Below are positions 33,403 to 46,897 of a stretch of 64,000 nt of DNA, piece by piece (the stretch's first letter is position 1; every line of letters starts with the position of its first letter). Source of the stretch: Talinum fruticosum (lineage: Eukaryota > Streptophyta > Magnoliopsida > Caryophyllales > Talinaceae); NCBI GenBank assembly GCA_021018815.1, contig JAITYX010000077.1:637501-701500 (forward strand), read 5' to 3'. Made by a program: the position numbers and the translations under genes. The notes below the pieces were generated by a model. It ran no database searches. It had not been told where the DNA came from and saw only the letters and a list, made by a program, of their open reading frames with translations.

Positions 33403-35944
33403 AAGTAATGTAATACTCTTTAATAAGTTATGAACTAAAAAGTAAATATTTAATAACTACATTTAATAAATGAGATTAATAATCGAAAATGCTACAATCA
33501 CCGTATGATATACTTCCACCCTTGTCTAATTACACATGATTAAGTGTGACAGAAAAATAAGCAAAAATGAGTTGCCCGAAATCATTTTCACACATAATAA
33601 TGTGGAAAAATATAACCACTCTTGTAAGAGTGATAGTAACCTATTAAGGTATATCCATGTATATTAAGAGTGGTGATTTACATCTATTAAAAAAATGATT
33701 ATTTAGCATGGATAATAAGCGTGGCGAGATAATAAGCGTGATAGTTATTTTGAGATAATTGACATACATAAAAAGAAATTTTTTCGCATTTGACAATTTA
33801 TGATAATCATATAAGTCAAATACTAAATTTACAATCAAAAAGAAATTTTTTAAAAAATAATTGAAAAGAATTTTTATAAAAATTAAACACATAAAGGAAA
33901 TATTTTTATGCAAATTTTCGATTTCTCTCTTTTATAGCACAATGTCCAATATATTGAAAAAATCAAAGTAAGAAATAAACCTCAAATCTCAAACTCTAAT
34001 CTCGTTTTCTCTCTTATTTTACGCTTAATCGAGTAAATTTCACATGTGCCCACTTTATATCTTTTTTTTCTTAATGTTGTTTAACGAAAAGTAAAATAAA
34101 ATAAAACTAAAAAAATTCACCTTAATGAACAAAACCCTAATTTGAAGAAGAACTAAGTGTTTTTAATCCAAAGGCAGATCTATGTTAGGGCAACCGCGAT
34201 CACCCAATCCCATCCTTTTCGAGAGAAAAAACATGGCATAAAAAGTAAAAAAAAATAATATATTTTAATTAACCCTAGTTAATTTCAAAAAGAATTTTGT
34301 AGCTTAACCGGTGACAACCTAAGTTTCTATATCGATAGTAGAAGCTGCTTCAAGCGCAAACTAGTAATAGGAAAAAAAGACTCGCTCAAGGGTAATATGT
34401 TCATAGATATAAGTATGGCAAGTGATGATGTTTTCTTTGGATATAAGTGTGTGGTTAAAGACGATTCTCATCTTACTTATTTAGTGTGTGGAATATTTGT
34501 CCACTCGTACCATTTCCACACTTAACATAAGTATGGTAAAAGCGTGGATGCATGTCGTATTTTGAAAATGATAGAATAGACACAAAATTAAAAAGTAAGT
34601 GGAAAGACAGAGAAACTCATGATCCAAATAAATAAAATTAGACAAAAAATTACATAAATAAGTAGTTAAACTCATACCTTAATCATAACGGACCTCCTCC
34701 AATTGACCGACCCTTATTAATTCAATCACTTTCAAAACTTAAAGCCACTAATTAAAAATTAGTTTGAAACCGATATCATGTTCTTTAGTCACCTCAACCA
34801 CGTCTTCCCAGACAAATTAATAAACCAAACAATGACAGAAGCTATTGTTACATCTTTACAATACATATTTTATTTTTTAGTAGAAAGGAAGAACAAATTT
34901 TCTCATCTAATGAAATATCTTATTCATCCACCCAAAAATATATAATTAAATATATATTGTTCACTTTGATAGTTATCTCATTAGACTTCGATCAGAATCA
35001 CAATTTGAAGTCACAAAGAAAAAAAAACGTAACTTGTGATTCTCAAATGTAAATCAAATTAAATCAAACCAAAATTTGAAATAATATAGATTATACTTTT
35101 TCGGTTAAAAATATTGGTGAATTAACCTTAACACCGTTAAAAATAATAGAATATCCTTTAATTATTTTCTAAAATATTATTCTATAATTTATGTTAAATA
35201 AAATTACTCTTAATTACATTCCTTCTTTAAAATCATTCAATATACTTTTTGTCATAAATATATTTTTTTGAATTTTTCACGGGCTTTTACTAATGATTGA
35301 CGTGAGAATGAATTATATTGATTGATAATAGGATAAATATCTTAGTAATTTTATATTAATTTTATTTTGAGTCCTAATATATTTTAATTTTCAGATTATT
35401 TTTCTATTTATTTTTGTTATTTTTAGTCAAATTGTTAGAAGTTGGATTAAATTAGTTTCCTTTGGTTAATTTTACTTTTTATATTATTATAGGGTTTAGT
35501 TAGAGTATTAATATCTTAGTATTAATTTTCTTAGTTTTTACGATTAATTTAATTATTTTTTTGATTTATTTTCTAATTTAGGTTAAAGCAAGTTTTTAAT
35601 TTAATAAATTTATAAATTAAATTTTTGTATTTTAATTTTAGGATTTTAGTGTATGTTTCGGTCCAAAAAATAGTTTTAATATTCTAGTTTATTTAATTAT
35701 TTATTTTCATATGTATTGTAGTGTAATTGATTATTTGTTTAACTTTCTATTTTAGATTATGTTTTTGTTTTTCTGTTTTAATTGTGTTTAATTTTTCTAA
35801 AAAATTTAAAATTTTTTTATGTTTTTAATTCTGTCCAGATTTTTAATTTAGTTCATTATATAATTTTCTATAATTTTTATTTATTAATTTTCTGCTCAAT
35901 TTGGTTTTATTTTATGTTTTATATTTTTAAAAATTAACAAGGCT
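33403..35944. other. very AT-rich non-coding DNA
   Basis: No gene or element recognised. Repeated words around AAGCGTGG/TAAGTATGG hint at old repeats. Confidence 0.4.
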
Positions 35945-36234
<290 letters not shown>

Positions 36235-37511
36235 GAGTCCATAGATGAGTGAAAACTTATTTTTTAAATGATAAATTATTAATTTTTTTATTGGACGAAA
36301 CTCCTTAATTCACTCTGGTTGCAGCATTTCAAAATTTGAAAAGATTGGCATTATATAGTGTATAGATATGTAGTTTATAAATTTTATTTTATGAAAAATT
36401 TTTATTATTATTTTTAATTTTTATTCAGTAAAATGAAGTATTTGAGTAATGGTTAATTATTTGTATAGTCGATAACTTGTTTAGGTAAGTCATAACTGTT
36501 AAATTTTAGTTATTAACGTTGTTCAACTAAGCAGTTGAATAAATGTATTTAGTAAATTTAGTGGTTGAGTTAATTTATCAAATATAAATTAATAAGATGA
36601 TGTTTTTGTTAAAAAATATGAAACACTACTTTTAAATGTGAAAAACTAATATTATTAGTTTTTCGAAATACTACTTGAAATGTTATAAGGTATTCAAAAT
36701 AATAGTTGAAACATTACCTTACCGAACGCTAATATTTAGTTGGTTAGTGTTTTGACTTAGTCAAAACGGTAAAAGTTATTCCAAATGATGTTGTCGAAAA
36801 CAACGTAAGTAGTTAATGTTATTCAAACACTCATTATAAATTTTTAAATATTTTATTTTAATTAAAATTTTTTATTTTATATATAGTTTATAAATTTTAT
36901 TTAATAAAGATTTTTATTATTGTTTTAATTAATTTGAAACTATAATGAGAAGTCTGAATTTGCAATGGAGAGACAAGGTCTAATGAAACATAAATTATTA
37001 ATCAAACTTTTTGGATTTTTTGTTGAAATTTTTATTATATCAAACGTGTGTTAGGATCCAAGTATAGATGATCGAACCAAGTTACAAAACAAACAATCAT
37101 ATCTATTTTTTTAAGATCCTCCCCTTAAAATATGAAACCAAATAGTAGTAATTAATATTAATTTAAATAAACTTTAAATTAAAATAATTAATTAATTAAT
37201 TTTTATTGTATACTTTATGCATTTACCATTTTTCTGTATTTTATTAAATATGATCCGGTTACTAATGATCAATTTTGTCTCATATAATCTAATGTATTTT
37301 GAAAAATAAGTTTTTTTATCTTCCTTTGTTGCTTTTAATTGAGTGATGATCATCAAATTGAATCCACACTTAATACTTCATAATATGGGTATCAAATAAA
37401 TAATGTTATATATACATTAAATTCGTGATTTAGTAAGTTAATCTATATTCTACGGTATGATTAGTCTATCGATATTAGTATTCTATGTTAACGTTTCAAA
37501 CATATATTACA

Positions 37512-37541
37512 AGTAGTTCTTTAATCCGTGCTATGCACGGA
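37512..37541 (-). other. Helitron 3'-end-like hairpin
   Basis: TCCGTGC TAT GCACGGA forms a perfect 7-bp stem with a 3-base loop at 37525-37541. Read on the minus strand it is followed after eight bases by CTACT, one base from the CTAGT Helitron end. Could be the 3' end of the minus-strand copy whose 5' end is at 45872. Confidence 0.4.
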
Positions 37542-38194
37542 CTATTTTAAGATTTTAATTTAAATAATTTGTGAAATTTTGATCCAATAATCATATTATA
37601 TTATTTTATGAATTTATATGTGTTATGAAATAATTATACGTTTAAAGTAATAGTGTTTACTTGTTATAAATATTTTTAAAAGTACATATTTGAATTTTTT
37701 TAAAGAGACTTCACCTTGAAAAATGAAGGAAAATAAGTTAAGAATTAACTTTTACACCAAAACTTTAAAATTTATCAATAAAAATTAAAAAATAATTTTA
37801 TTTATTGTAAGAAAATCGAATTTTCTGTAGAAAATTTATTTATAATTTTTGGAAAATATTAAATTATTTTTCCTTTAATACAATTAGCTATTATTGATTA
37901 ATTTTTAAATGTATGCATACTTGAAAGTCTTTTTTACAATTGCATCTAACCTTGAAAAAAAATATATACCAAAAGGATATTTAAAATAAGCATTAGTGAA
38001 ATTCAAATAAGAAATATAATTAGTATAAAATTTAACTTTTGAATATACATTTATAAAATTCTTAATTCATTATTTAACTTTACATATTATTTTTTCTAAC
38101 AAGTACACAAAATTTATGTCAACAAAAGTTATTAATTTTTTGAAAAAGATTTAACAATAATAATAATAATAATAATTAAAGAGTCGTTGACGGA

Positions 38195-38287
38195 ACCGAC
38201 GAAATACCCATTGAATTCCGCTTTTCGGTATGAAATTCTGACGAACCGACGGAAAATATCTGTCACTATTTTTTTTTTTTTGCAGTG
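38195..38287 (-). mobile_element. possible CACTA-type terminal fragment
   Basis: On the minus strand it starts CACTGCAAAAAAAAAAAA and continues with GACGGAA/CCGTCGGT words typical of subterminal repeats of CACTA elements. Flanking direct repeats AATTAAAG(A)(G/A)TCGTTGAC lie at 38174-38191 and 38291-38308. Confidence 0.3.
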
Positions 38288-38314
38288 AATAATTAAAGAA
38301 TCGTTGACTGAATA

Positions 38315-38826
38315 TGTAACAACCCCACCTTAAATCACATTATTTATCTTATTAATTACAAGATTTATATCATTGAGCGCGTGCACTTTAATTCAATTTT
38401 ATATTTAAATTATTTTTATATATGTGGTATGCAACTAAGGCGACGAAGTGGCCCTAATAAAAATCTCATAATAATGATTATAATTTACGTATATGTTTAA
38501 AAGAGAAAATTTAAAATTTATATGAGATGGTATATGATTATAAGGTTGCTAACATTATATTTTATGTAAACCGTTGCAATTATAATTTGTAAATATCATT
38601 ATTAAAATAAAATTAAAAAGTAACAATATAAGACAATAAAATAACTAAATAAATAAAAATAAATAAAAATAATAAAAATACACTAAGCAGATTTTTTTGA
38701 GAGAAATCCAGAAATGGGTTTATCTAGAATTATACACACAAAAAAAAAGAGGGGTTAAAAATACACGAGTGCGGTTAAGTCGAAACTTCATTTCCTTCTT
38801 CGCTCCCGTGCTCGTGCGCTCGGGCC
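38315..38826 (+). repeat. 5' LTR, partial
   Basis: Collinear with 40752-41285. I count roughly nine differences in the first 140 bases, so the element is old. Similarity stops where RNase H-side coding begins. Confidence 0.85.
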
Positions 38827-38863
38827 TTACTTATCCGAGGTAAATCCATTTATAGTGAGGTAA

Positions 38864-40740
38864 AAGCTATACCTTACTCACGAATTGGAGTAGGCTACTG
38901 TTGTTTTTGCTTTAGATATTCGGAGACATTACTTGTATGGGGTAACATGTAAGATTTATATTGACCATCGAGTTTGAAGTACATTTTTACCCAAAAGAAG
39001 ATCAATCCGAGGCAACCCCGCTAGTGGAATTACTTAAGGATTATGACTTACAAATATAATATCATTTAGTAAAAGTAAATATAGTGGCAAATGTGTGGGG
39101 TACGGAGACAAAACACGGTTTGAATGTAATAATGACAACTTAGCTCATGGTTATATGAGATCCCCACAATATAAGTATTGAGTCGAGTCTCGCATGGACA
39201 AATAAATGGTTTCCTAGTAGCGATAGAGGTATAATATATGATAACAAAGAAAATTCAATTAGGCCAAAACAATGATGTCGGGATGGAAAAGATTAAGAAA
39301 AATATTAAAAGGAAAATTTTCTCCTGGTTTCAAGAAATACACGAGGATGAAACCTTTCGGTTTTGTGTACTCAAGAAAGAGGAATAGAAAAGGAACATTC
39401 TTGAGGAAACATACAATACATGATACTTGGTATATTTAGGAGGAACAAAATGTATATAGACCTCAAACAATATTTTGGTAGAATAATATGAACGAAGGCA
39501 TCATAGAATATGCAAATAAGGGCTTGACTTGTCAAGTGGCTAAAGACGAACCTTGAGAATATGATATGAAAAGGGACATCAACGTCTTGTAGGTAAGTTG
39601 AGATCGTTGGAAATCTTTATCCGGAAAAGAGGTTCAATTTCAATGGACTCTGTCAGGATATTATCCCTTAACTACTCCAAAGAAAATGCTATATGGGTGA
39701 TTGTTGATCGATTTACTAAATCTATACATTTTGTACCAGCACATGACACGTGGAATATAGAGATACCGACACGGTGATACGTTAAAGAAGTTATTAGGTT
39801 ACATGGAATGCCGAAGAGCATCATATCGAGATAGTGACAAGAGGTTTCACATGAATTTTGGGAAGCTCTATGGCAATATTTTGGGAGTAAATTGAGTTTT
39901 AGTGGTCCGTATCATCCGAATTAAACGGGCAAGCTAAAAAGGTAAATCAAATATGAGAAGATATACTAAGAGCATGTATACTCGATTTTCAAAGAAAACG
40001 GGAAACTTATTAGTCTTTGATGGACTTCTCCTATAACACGGTTATCAAGTCATTGGTAAAATCACCCTATTTGGAGCACCATATTGAAGGAAATACGGAA
40101 TGTCATTGTGTTGGAGTAAGTTGAATGAAGCATTGACTATAGGCTTGAGTTGACCTAAGGAACAAGCTGAAATGGTTAGTAAGATTTAAGAACACATCAA
40201 GGCAGCCCAAAGCGAGACAAAAGAGTTATGCGAGATAAAAGAAGGAGACTATTGGAGTTTGTGGTAGGAGATAAAGTATTTTTGAAAGTATTCCTGGTAA
40301 AAAGGGGTCGGACGGTTCAACATTAAAGAAAGATCAAGTCGTAGGTATATTGAGCCATATGAGATTATAAAGAAGTTCAATCCAATATCTTATATATATA
40401 CATCTATGTCATTTGAACTCGAATATGAGAATAACATCTTTCATATTTAACAACTTAGGTGGTATATACCCTTTCTAAGCCATAATATTGTTACGTAACC
40501 TCTTAAAATTGCCGAAAACTTAATATATGAGGAGTAACCGAGTGCAAATACTAGATTATAGAGTCAAGAAATTCCGTAATGAAAGCATTCCCTTGGTGAA
40601 AGTACTGTGGACTAACCATACATCATCGGAAGGTACATGGAAAGCGAGGAAGATATGAGAAATAAATACCCCACTTATTTTGAGGTAAGTCTGCAAACCT
40701 CATTGCCAAATGCTCAAGTTTCGAGGACGAAACTTATTTT
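38864..40740 (+). pseudogene. Gypsy pol remnant: RNase H and integrase
   Basis: The frame-shifted translation follows chromovirus pol: LTHELE...ATVVFALDIRRHYLYG, then IYIDHR.LKYIFTQKK (RNase H), KMYIDLKQYF and CLTCQVAK-like (zinc finger), DRFTKSIHFVPAHDTW and GMPKSII (integrase core), KVFLKV (C-terminal barrel). Stops and frameshifts occur throughout; nonfunctional. Confidence 0.85.
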
Positions 40741-40751
40741 AAGGGGGAGAC
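40741..40751 (+). other. polypurine tract
   Basis: AAGGGGGAGAC immediately before the TGTAAC start of the 3' LTR. Confidence 0.75.
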
Positions 40752-42359
40752 TGTAACCACCCGACCTTAAATCACATTATTTATCTTGTTAATTACAAGA
40801 TTTATATCATTGACCGCGTGCACTTCAATTCGATATTTTATATTTAAATTATTTTTACATATGTGGTATGCGGCTAAGGCGACGAAGTGGCCCTAATAAA
40901 AATCTCATAATAATGATTATGATTTACGTATATGTTTAAAAGAGAAAATTTAAAATTTATATGAGATGGTATATGATTATAAGGTTGCTAACATTATATT
41001 TTATGTAAACCGTTACAATTATAATTTGTAAATATCATTATTAAAATAAAATTAAAAAGTAACAATATAAGAAAATAAAACAACTAAATAAATAAATAAA
41101 TAAAAATAAAAGTAAAAATAAAAGTAATAAAAATACACTAAGCAGATTTTTTTAGAGAAATCCAGAAATGGATTTATCTAGAATTATACAAAAAGAAAAA
41201 AGAAAAAGAAAGAGGGGTTAAAAATACGTAGGTGCGGTTAATTTGAAACTTCATTTTCTTCTTCGCTCCCGTGCTCTGCGCTCAAGTCTCCTCTGCTTCC
41301 CCCTCCTTGCTGCCGTCGCCTCCTCCGGCCACCCAGCACGACCGACGCCGGATGGAAGACCGGCGCCAGCCTTCCTCTCTCACTCTTTCTCTCCCCCTCG
41401 CGTGCCTCTGCTCCCCTCCCCTGCCTCCACTTGCTACTCTGCTCTCGGCCACCAAGCGCCACCAACGCCGGCCAACAGCCGGCGCCGACGTCGTCAAGAA
41501 GACGCTCGGCGTATCTCTTTCGTGTTCTCTCTCTCGCTTGCCGGGCGTCTCTCTTTCGCGCTCTCTCTCGCTCGCCGGCGTCTCTCTTTCGCGCTCTCTC
41601 TTTCACACGGGCGCACGCCCTGCCTCACCTCTGCCGCGGCCCACCTATCGACCACCCACCATCCGCAGCGGCTGCCGGAGCTAGTCGCCGTCCCCTGCGC
41701 AGTGGTCGCTGGTGCAGCCGCCACGCACCACCATCTCTCGCCTCTCCTCCCGACTTCCTCTCTATGTACTTGAAGGTAAAACCTCAAACTCTAGATTATT
41801 ATACTTTGTTATTTACTCGAGTTATTGTAATTGTGAAATTGAATTATCTAATTTAGAAATATGTTTGTGGAGTGAATTTAAAGATTAATTTGGGAGAATT
41901 CGAATTGGTGTGGAGGATTGAGGTTTGGTATTTTGATGGATTGATTGTATGAATGTGAATGAATGTGATTCCTTTAGGGAAATTATGAATTAGTGAATGA
42001 GATTGGGGATGTTTTATTATAGAATTGAACAATTTGATGGAATTGTTACATTTTGGAAATTCGATAATGTGCAAGTGTACGAGTGTGAGAAAAATTTGAG
42101 CTTTAAATACATCTAATTGTGGTTGTGAATGTGAATTGTGTTGAGAGAATAATGTTCATCACCTTAAAATGGTGTATGTATGAATTTGAGCAATTCGGTA
42201 AATTGTGAAACCTTCATATGGAATGGCATATGATGGGTTAATAAGTACTTAACTATGAGTTTTGGATGCAATGCAATGAGAAGTAAGGAGTTAAGCTAGG
42301 GACAAGGATTGAAACATAAGTTAGGCTTAGCAAATTAATCGAATTATTTGTACCAAAGA

Positions 42360-42429
<70 letters not shown>

Positions 42430-43592
42430 TAGCAACAACAATGGTGGTGATAACAATACTAACTACTAAAAACACATTTTGCGATTGTTAAACGTGGTTA
42501 GCGATTACGTAATAAGTATAGAAAATAAAATAAATTGTCAACACCTATACAAATTCAATTATTAAAACTTAAGAGAAACATTATTAACAACACAAATCTA
42601 TTGAAATATAATTGAGGCCACTTCAGTTGCCGAATAGTGCAGTGACTCAAATTTCTATAAAAGGGGAGAAACAAAGGTTTCAATTCGGGTATGTTCATTG
42701 CCTATACCCTTCGAAAATTCACATATTTCGAGCAAATCTCAACATTTCTTAAATAAATAACTAATAATGAATCATTTGCAAGTCAAGTTTTGCGACCTCA
42801 TTAAGTGGTCCCCGCTCGATTATCAATTATCAATTATCGGGGCTTAGGCCCTTTAATTCCACCCGCGCGGCTTCAACTCGGGTTGTCGGTCGGCTCGGGA
42901 GGTGTGCACCTTATCCAAAGATCGCATCAATTATACAAGGGGTTCCACTTTCGGATAATAACCGGCAAGCAAATTTTACTCATATTATCTCCCCGATTTC
43001 AAACTAAAATGAATTGAAATACGCGTGCTCAATTAAAATGTTTCAAAATAGTTTTTACGGTGCGGGAATGTTCGTGCCGAGTTTCGACTCATTCTTCGAA
43101 ATATTTTACTATTTTTGTTTTTAGGGAAAGCATATGTGAACAGACCCATTGCTAAGAAGTCGACGCAAGCAAGACTTAGTCTGGACAAGTCGTTATCACC
43201 GATCTGTGATGGGTGCTAGAAGCTCACGGTGATTTTTCTTCGCATCCGATTTTTGGGTTTGCCCTTGAAGGGTATTACATATGGCGCATTTTCAAATATT
43301 TGATTGCGAGGGCTTATATAATATATAAAATATCTCGAAGCTGTATGTTGGGAGTTGGGTTAATCACGTGGTATGGTTTAATTCTTTGGGACATAAATAT
43401 TTACCTCTATCGGGGCTTTTTAAAGTTTGAGTATTGACGCAAGTTTTTAATTTTATCTTATATGCATTCTATTTTAGCCTGGTCCTATTTTTAGGACGGC
43501 GGTAACGCCTTCGGTCGTTTACTTCAGCTGCGACTATACTTCATACCCTCTAATTAGGGGATTATTAAATAATGGTGATTGGGGGCGTTACG
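40752..43592 (+). repeat. 3' LTR, 2.84 kb
   Basis: Starts TGTAACCACCCGACCTT and ends GGGGGCGTTACG beside the GAATA duplication. The length suits Tekay/Del chromoviruses. It contains a GC-rich, CT-rich block at about 41285-41775 that stands out from AT-rich surroundings, and a TAA microsatellite at 42361-42425. The several long overlapping frames in the GC-rich block are not genes. Confidence 0.8.
42361..42425. repeat. (TAA)n microsatellite
   Basis: Pure TAA run of about 65 bases inside the 3' LTR. Confidence 0.97.
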
Positions 43593-43597
43593 GAATA

Positions 43598-44724
43598 TAT
43601 ATTGTGAATCCAACTCATGGAGAAATATTTTATACCATGGATACCTCGTGTGAGGAATTTTCGCCAATTACTCTTCGTGAATGAAATATCTTTCTTTTCT
43701 CGGTGGTTTAGATTATTTCATACACTGAATTAATCGATTCCATAAAAAATCTTCACCCTCTTATTTTGTAATTTTCCTTAGAAACATTATGTTGGATTGT
43801 ATTGATGTGGTTGGTCAACATCTACAAATAAAATTGTTTTGGTTGAGTTTGTAAATTTCCTAATTCAATGAGTAGTGGAAAAGACTTATCTTAATTATTG
43901 GAAAATACAAGAATTCGTTGTTGGAAAGTTTGAATGGGGGTGCATTTGAATGTCTAAAGTATTACTATTGATTTGAATGTGCGTTGAGATTACTCTATTA
44001 CGCAAATGGCGATGAATATTTGCACATTTAGAAGACGGATTTTAGTAATCATGTAAGTTATTTCATCACCGACTACACCGAGTAATATTAAAAATTACAA
44101 TCATATAAGTTCTTGGATAACGTCCGAACTACTTTAGTAGTCATATAAGTTATTTTATTCCTAATGACATCAATTGTTTGTATGTTACAAGTATAGTATA
44201 ACACTTCTATCGATGACCCTTCATACACGACGTTAGGCCGAAGGGAAATTGGTATCCCATTATATGCATTCGAGATGAAATTGTGTAATGTTCAAGTTAC
44301 AATTATAACTTTAATTTGACGTTCTCTATTTGGTTGAAGCATCCAATGTTTCAAAATTAGCTATCTATTCTTCAAGATTGGAAAGATTTATTCAACTGTC
44401 ATCTATAAGAGGGAGTGTCGATAATTAATTTTTTATAACCTCATTCGATGGACCAAATTTTCTAAATTCATGCACATGAAATCGAACACTCATTTCTTTG
44501 TAACATATAGAACAATTTTTTTATTTAAAAAATATCATAATAAAAATTTTAGATATTTAAGAAACATTATAATAGAAATTATTTTTTATAAAAATAAAAC
44601 ATAATATTTTAAAATATTATAAATAATAATTTTTCAAATATTTATTATTTACAAATATTTGATATTGTAAAATAATATTTTTAACAATTCATTTATATTC
44701 GTTTTTGTATCCTTTGTTTTCGTT
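43598..44724. other. non-coding, AT-rich
   Basis: No gene recognised. Short repeats TAGTAATCATGTAAGTTATTT (about 44043) and TAGTAGTCATATAAGTTATTT (about 44143) are about 100 bases apart. Confidence 0.4.
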
Positions 44725-45872
44725 TCCGTGTCTTGTTCTGTCATTAGCCTCATTGTTCCTGGCAGAGGCAGTCCCGACGTACCTCATTCACAGCTCCGTC
44801 ATTCAGCCCCTCTCTCCCGGTCTCTGCTCCAGGCTCCCTCTCGCTCTCCCGCTCCCTCTCTGCCGTCGCTGGGCTCTCTTTCTCTCCGGCTCTCACTATC
44901 CATCTTCCTCGGCGGCTCGTTGTTGCTCTCGCTCTCCGGCTACCTCTCGCTCTCTGGCTCTCTCTCGCTCTCCGGCTAGCTCATGCTTTCCGACTCTCGC
45001 TCTGCCATCGCTGGGCTATTTCTCTCCGGCTCTCACTCTCCATCTTCCGCTCCGGCTCGTTCTTGCTCCTGATATCCGGTCCGCTTTTGCTCTCCGGCTC
45101 TCTCTCTCTCTCCGTCGTTTTTAGGTATGTTCAATTGGATCTGAAAATGGCGCCTCTCTCTCCATCGTTTTTGGCGTGTTCAATAGTTTTTGGTATGTTC
45201 AATAATTTTTTTATGTTTTACCTTTCGAGACGAAAGGTTCAGATGTATGTAATAATCTGGGCTGGCCATGACATCTACAATCCCGAATTATTGTTCTGTG
45301 CCTCTGCCTCTCACTAACTGGAAATTTCATTCTCCCTCCCCTGTCTTCTCTCCTTCTACCCGAATTCTAGATTTTGCTTTTGTAAATTGTGAGTTTGATG
45401 GAGTTAGATCTGTGGTATCTTGTGAATTTGATATGTAAATGGAGGGTAGATGATTTGTCAAATTATGCTTGGGTGCTTGAATTTCTAGAGCTCTTTACAG
45501 ATTTTAAACCCAAAAAAAAAAACTCAATTTTCAAAAAAATAACTGACAGTGAATTGGTGACCAAATCGAAAAAAAGAAAATGGTGACCAAATCAAAACAA
45601 ATTTACCTGGCGGCTTGATTATTTGCAGAAGATTTGTGACAAAATGCAAATCCGAAGCTTCACAGCTGTTGTGGAGAATATTCACGCTGGTTTTGTGAAG
45701 AAGGGGATAGTTTACAGAGAAGAGGGGAAATTGACATGAGGGGAAGAGAGGAAACTGATGTGAAATAACTGTGTGAGACAATTTTATCTCTGTAATTTAA
45801 GCTAAAAAAGGGGTAAACATGGTAAATCAAAATTTATACAGCACTTCAACCCTCTTCCCTTTATATATAACA
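44725..45872 (-). mobile_element. Helitron-like element, copy B
   Basis: Opposite-strand relative of 32337-33275. On the minus strand it starts TATGTTATATATAAAGGGAA then GAGGGTTGAAGTG near 45872, and carries the same GCGCCATTTTCAGATCCAA block and the CTCTCGCTCTCCGG low-complexity segment. It is longer than copy A by insertions near its 5' end. No transposase is encoded within it. The frames at 44705-45124 are low-complexity artefacts. Confidence 0.5.
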
Positions 45873-46640
45873 TAAATGATAATATTCTCGTTTTGTATAA
45901 AAACATCACAAAGAGTTTGAAAGATTTTAAAACTGTACATTATTTATTGATACATAGAGAATTTGAAAATTAGTTATGTTATTAGATAGATGTAGGTTTT
46001 GTGGTTAGTTGTCAAAAGAAGCTATAACCCTTTGTTTGAGAAATCCATGTTAACTGGTTCAATCCAAGCTGATCGATCAAATCGCTTGAATCATTGACCA
46101 ACAAGGTTGCTTTCAAGGGATGTATGTTTTGAGATATTTTGTGAGACTTGCAAGCTTTTTGTCGTTTAGTTGATACATCTATTAATTCATGAGCTGTTTG
46201 ATGTTATGAGGCGCAGTAAGTAGACAACCTTGTTATCCAACAATATTATATCCGCCGTTGCTTCCCCTCTGGCTTGACTGAGTGAGGACCAAATACTAAG
46301 GAGTGGATTGGGTGTATATGGCATCGAACATGTTTGGCTAACATGGTCATGTAAAATTATGTGTGGAATTGGATGCGTATGGCTTTACATGAAGACTCCT
46401 TAATGACACCTTGTTTGCTGGGTCTATTCATGCTCATGTGTGAATGTCGAGGATGCTAAGTATGTCTATGTGCAAGTGTGTTGATTCGTGAAGTATGACT
46501 TGTTCATGTTTAGGCTTGAATGCTTAGGATGTTAGGTCTGCCTAATCCTCTAATTCTTGATGTGCAAGTGTTTAGATTTGTAAGGTTTGTAAGCAAGGAA
46601 ATATTCAAATTAAGCTTTATATGCTATGGGATGATGTTCT
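45873..46640. other. non-coding
   Basis: Nothing recognised before the LINE target duplication at 46641. Confidence 0.4.
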
Positions 46641-46657
46641 TATGGTTGTTCACTTGT
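46641..46657. repeat. LINE target-site duplication, left
   Basis: TATGGTTGTTCACTTGT; pairs with 53146-53162. Confidence 0.88.
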
Positions 46658-46897
46658 ATTTTTTTTGATAAGAAAAAGCGAAATATATATGTATATATAA
46701 ATGAAAAGGATGGATGCAAAGCAAGCATCCTACAAAAGGACTATGTACAACTAAAATGTAAACTATCCACAAAATCTTCAATATCAAAAGAAGATCCTCG
46801 GAAATTTCCACCATTCCGAAAGTAGAGAGTCTTGAAAATCTTATCCTTAAAGCGATTAAGAGAATTTTCCACTCCCTAGAAGACTATCTTATTTCTC

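Larger units (their letters stand above)
36235..38314. other. very AT-rich non-coding DNA with repeat ends
   Basis: No genes. Contains a perfect hairpin at 37525-37541 and a CACTG-ended segment at about 38195-38287 (listed separately). Confidence 0.45.
38315..43592 (+). mobile_element. decayed Ty3/Gypsy chromovirus (Tekay/Del-like), internally deleted
   Basis: Both ends are readable: TGTAAC at 38315 and GTTACG at 43592, with the 5-base duplication GAATA at 38310-38314 and 43593-43597. Between them: a 5' LTR piece (38315 to about 38826), then directly RNase H coding (about 38864-39110), integrase zinc finger and core (about 39370-40080, with AIWVIVDRFTKSIHFVP), integrase C-terminus to about 40740, a polypurine tract, and a 3' LTR. 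The rest of the 5' LTR, PBS, gag, protease and most of RT are gone. Coding is broken by many stops. Confidence 0.88.

Noticed and set aside
41238..41856. Five overlapping frames of 71-176 codons on both strands
   Set aside because: GC- and CT-rich low-complexity block inside the Gypsy 3' LTR; no domain, all frames open because of composition.
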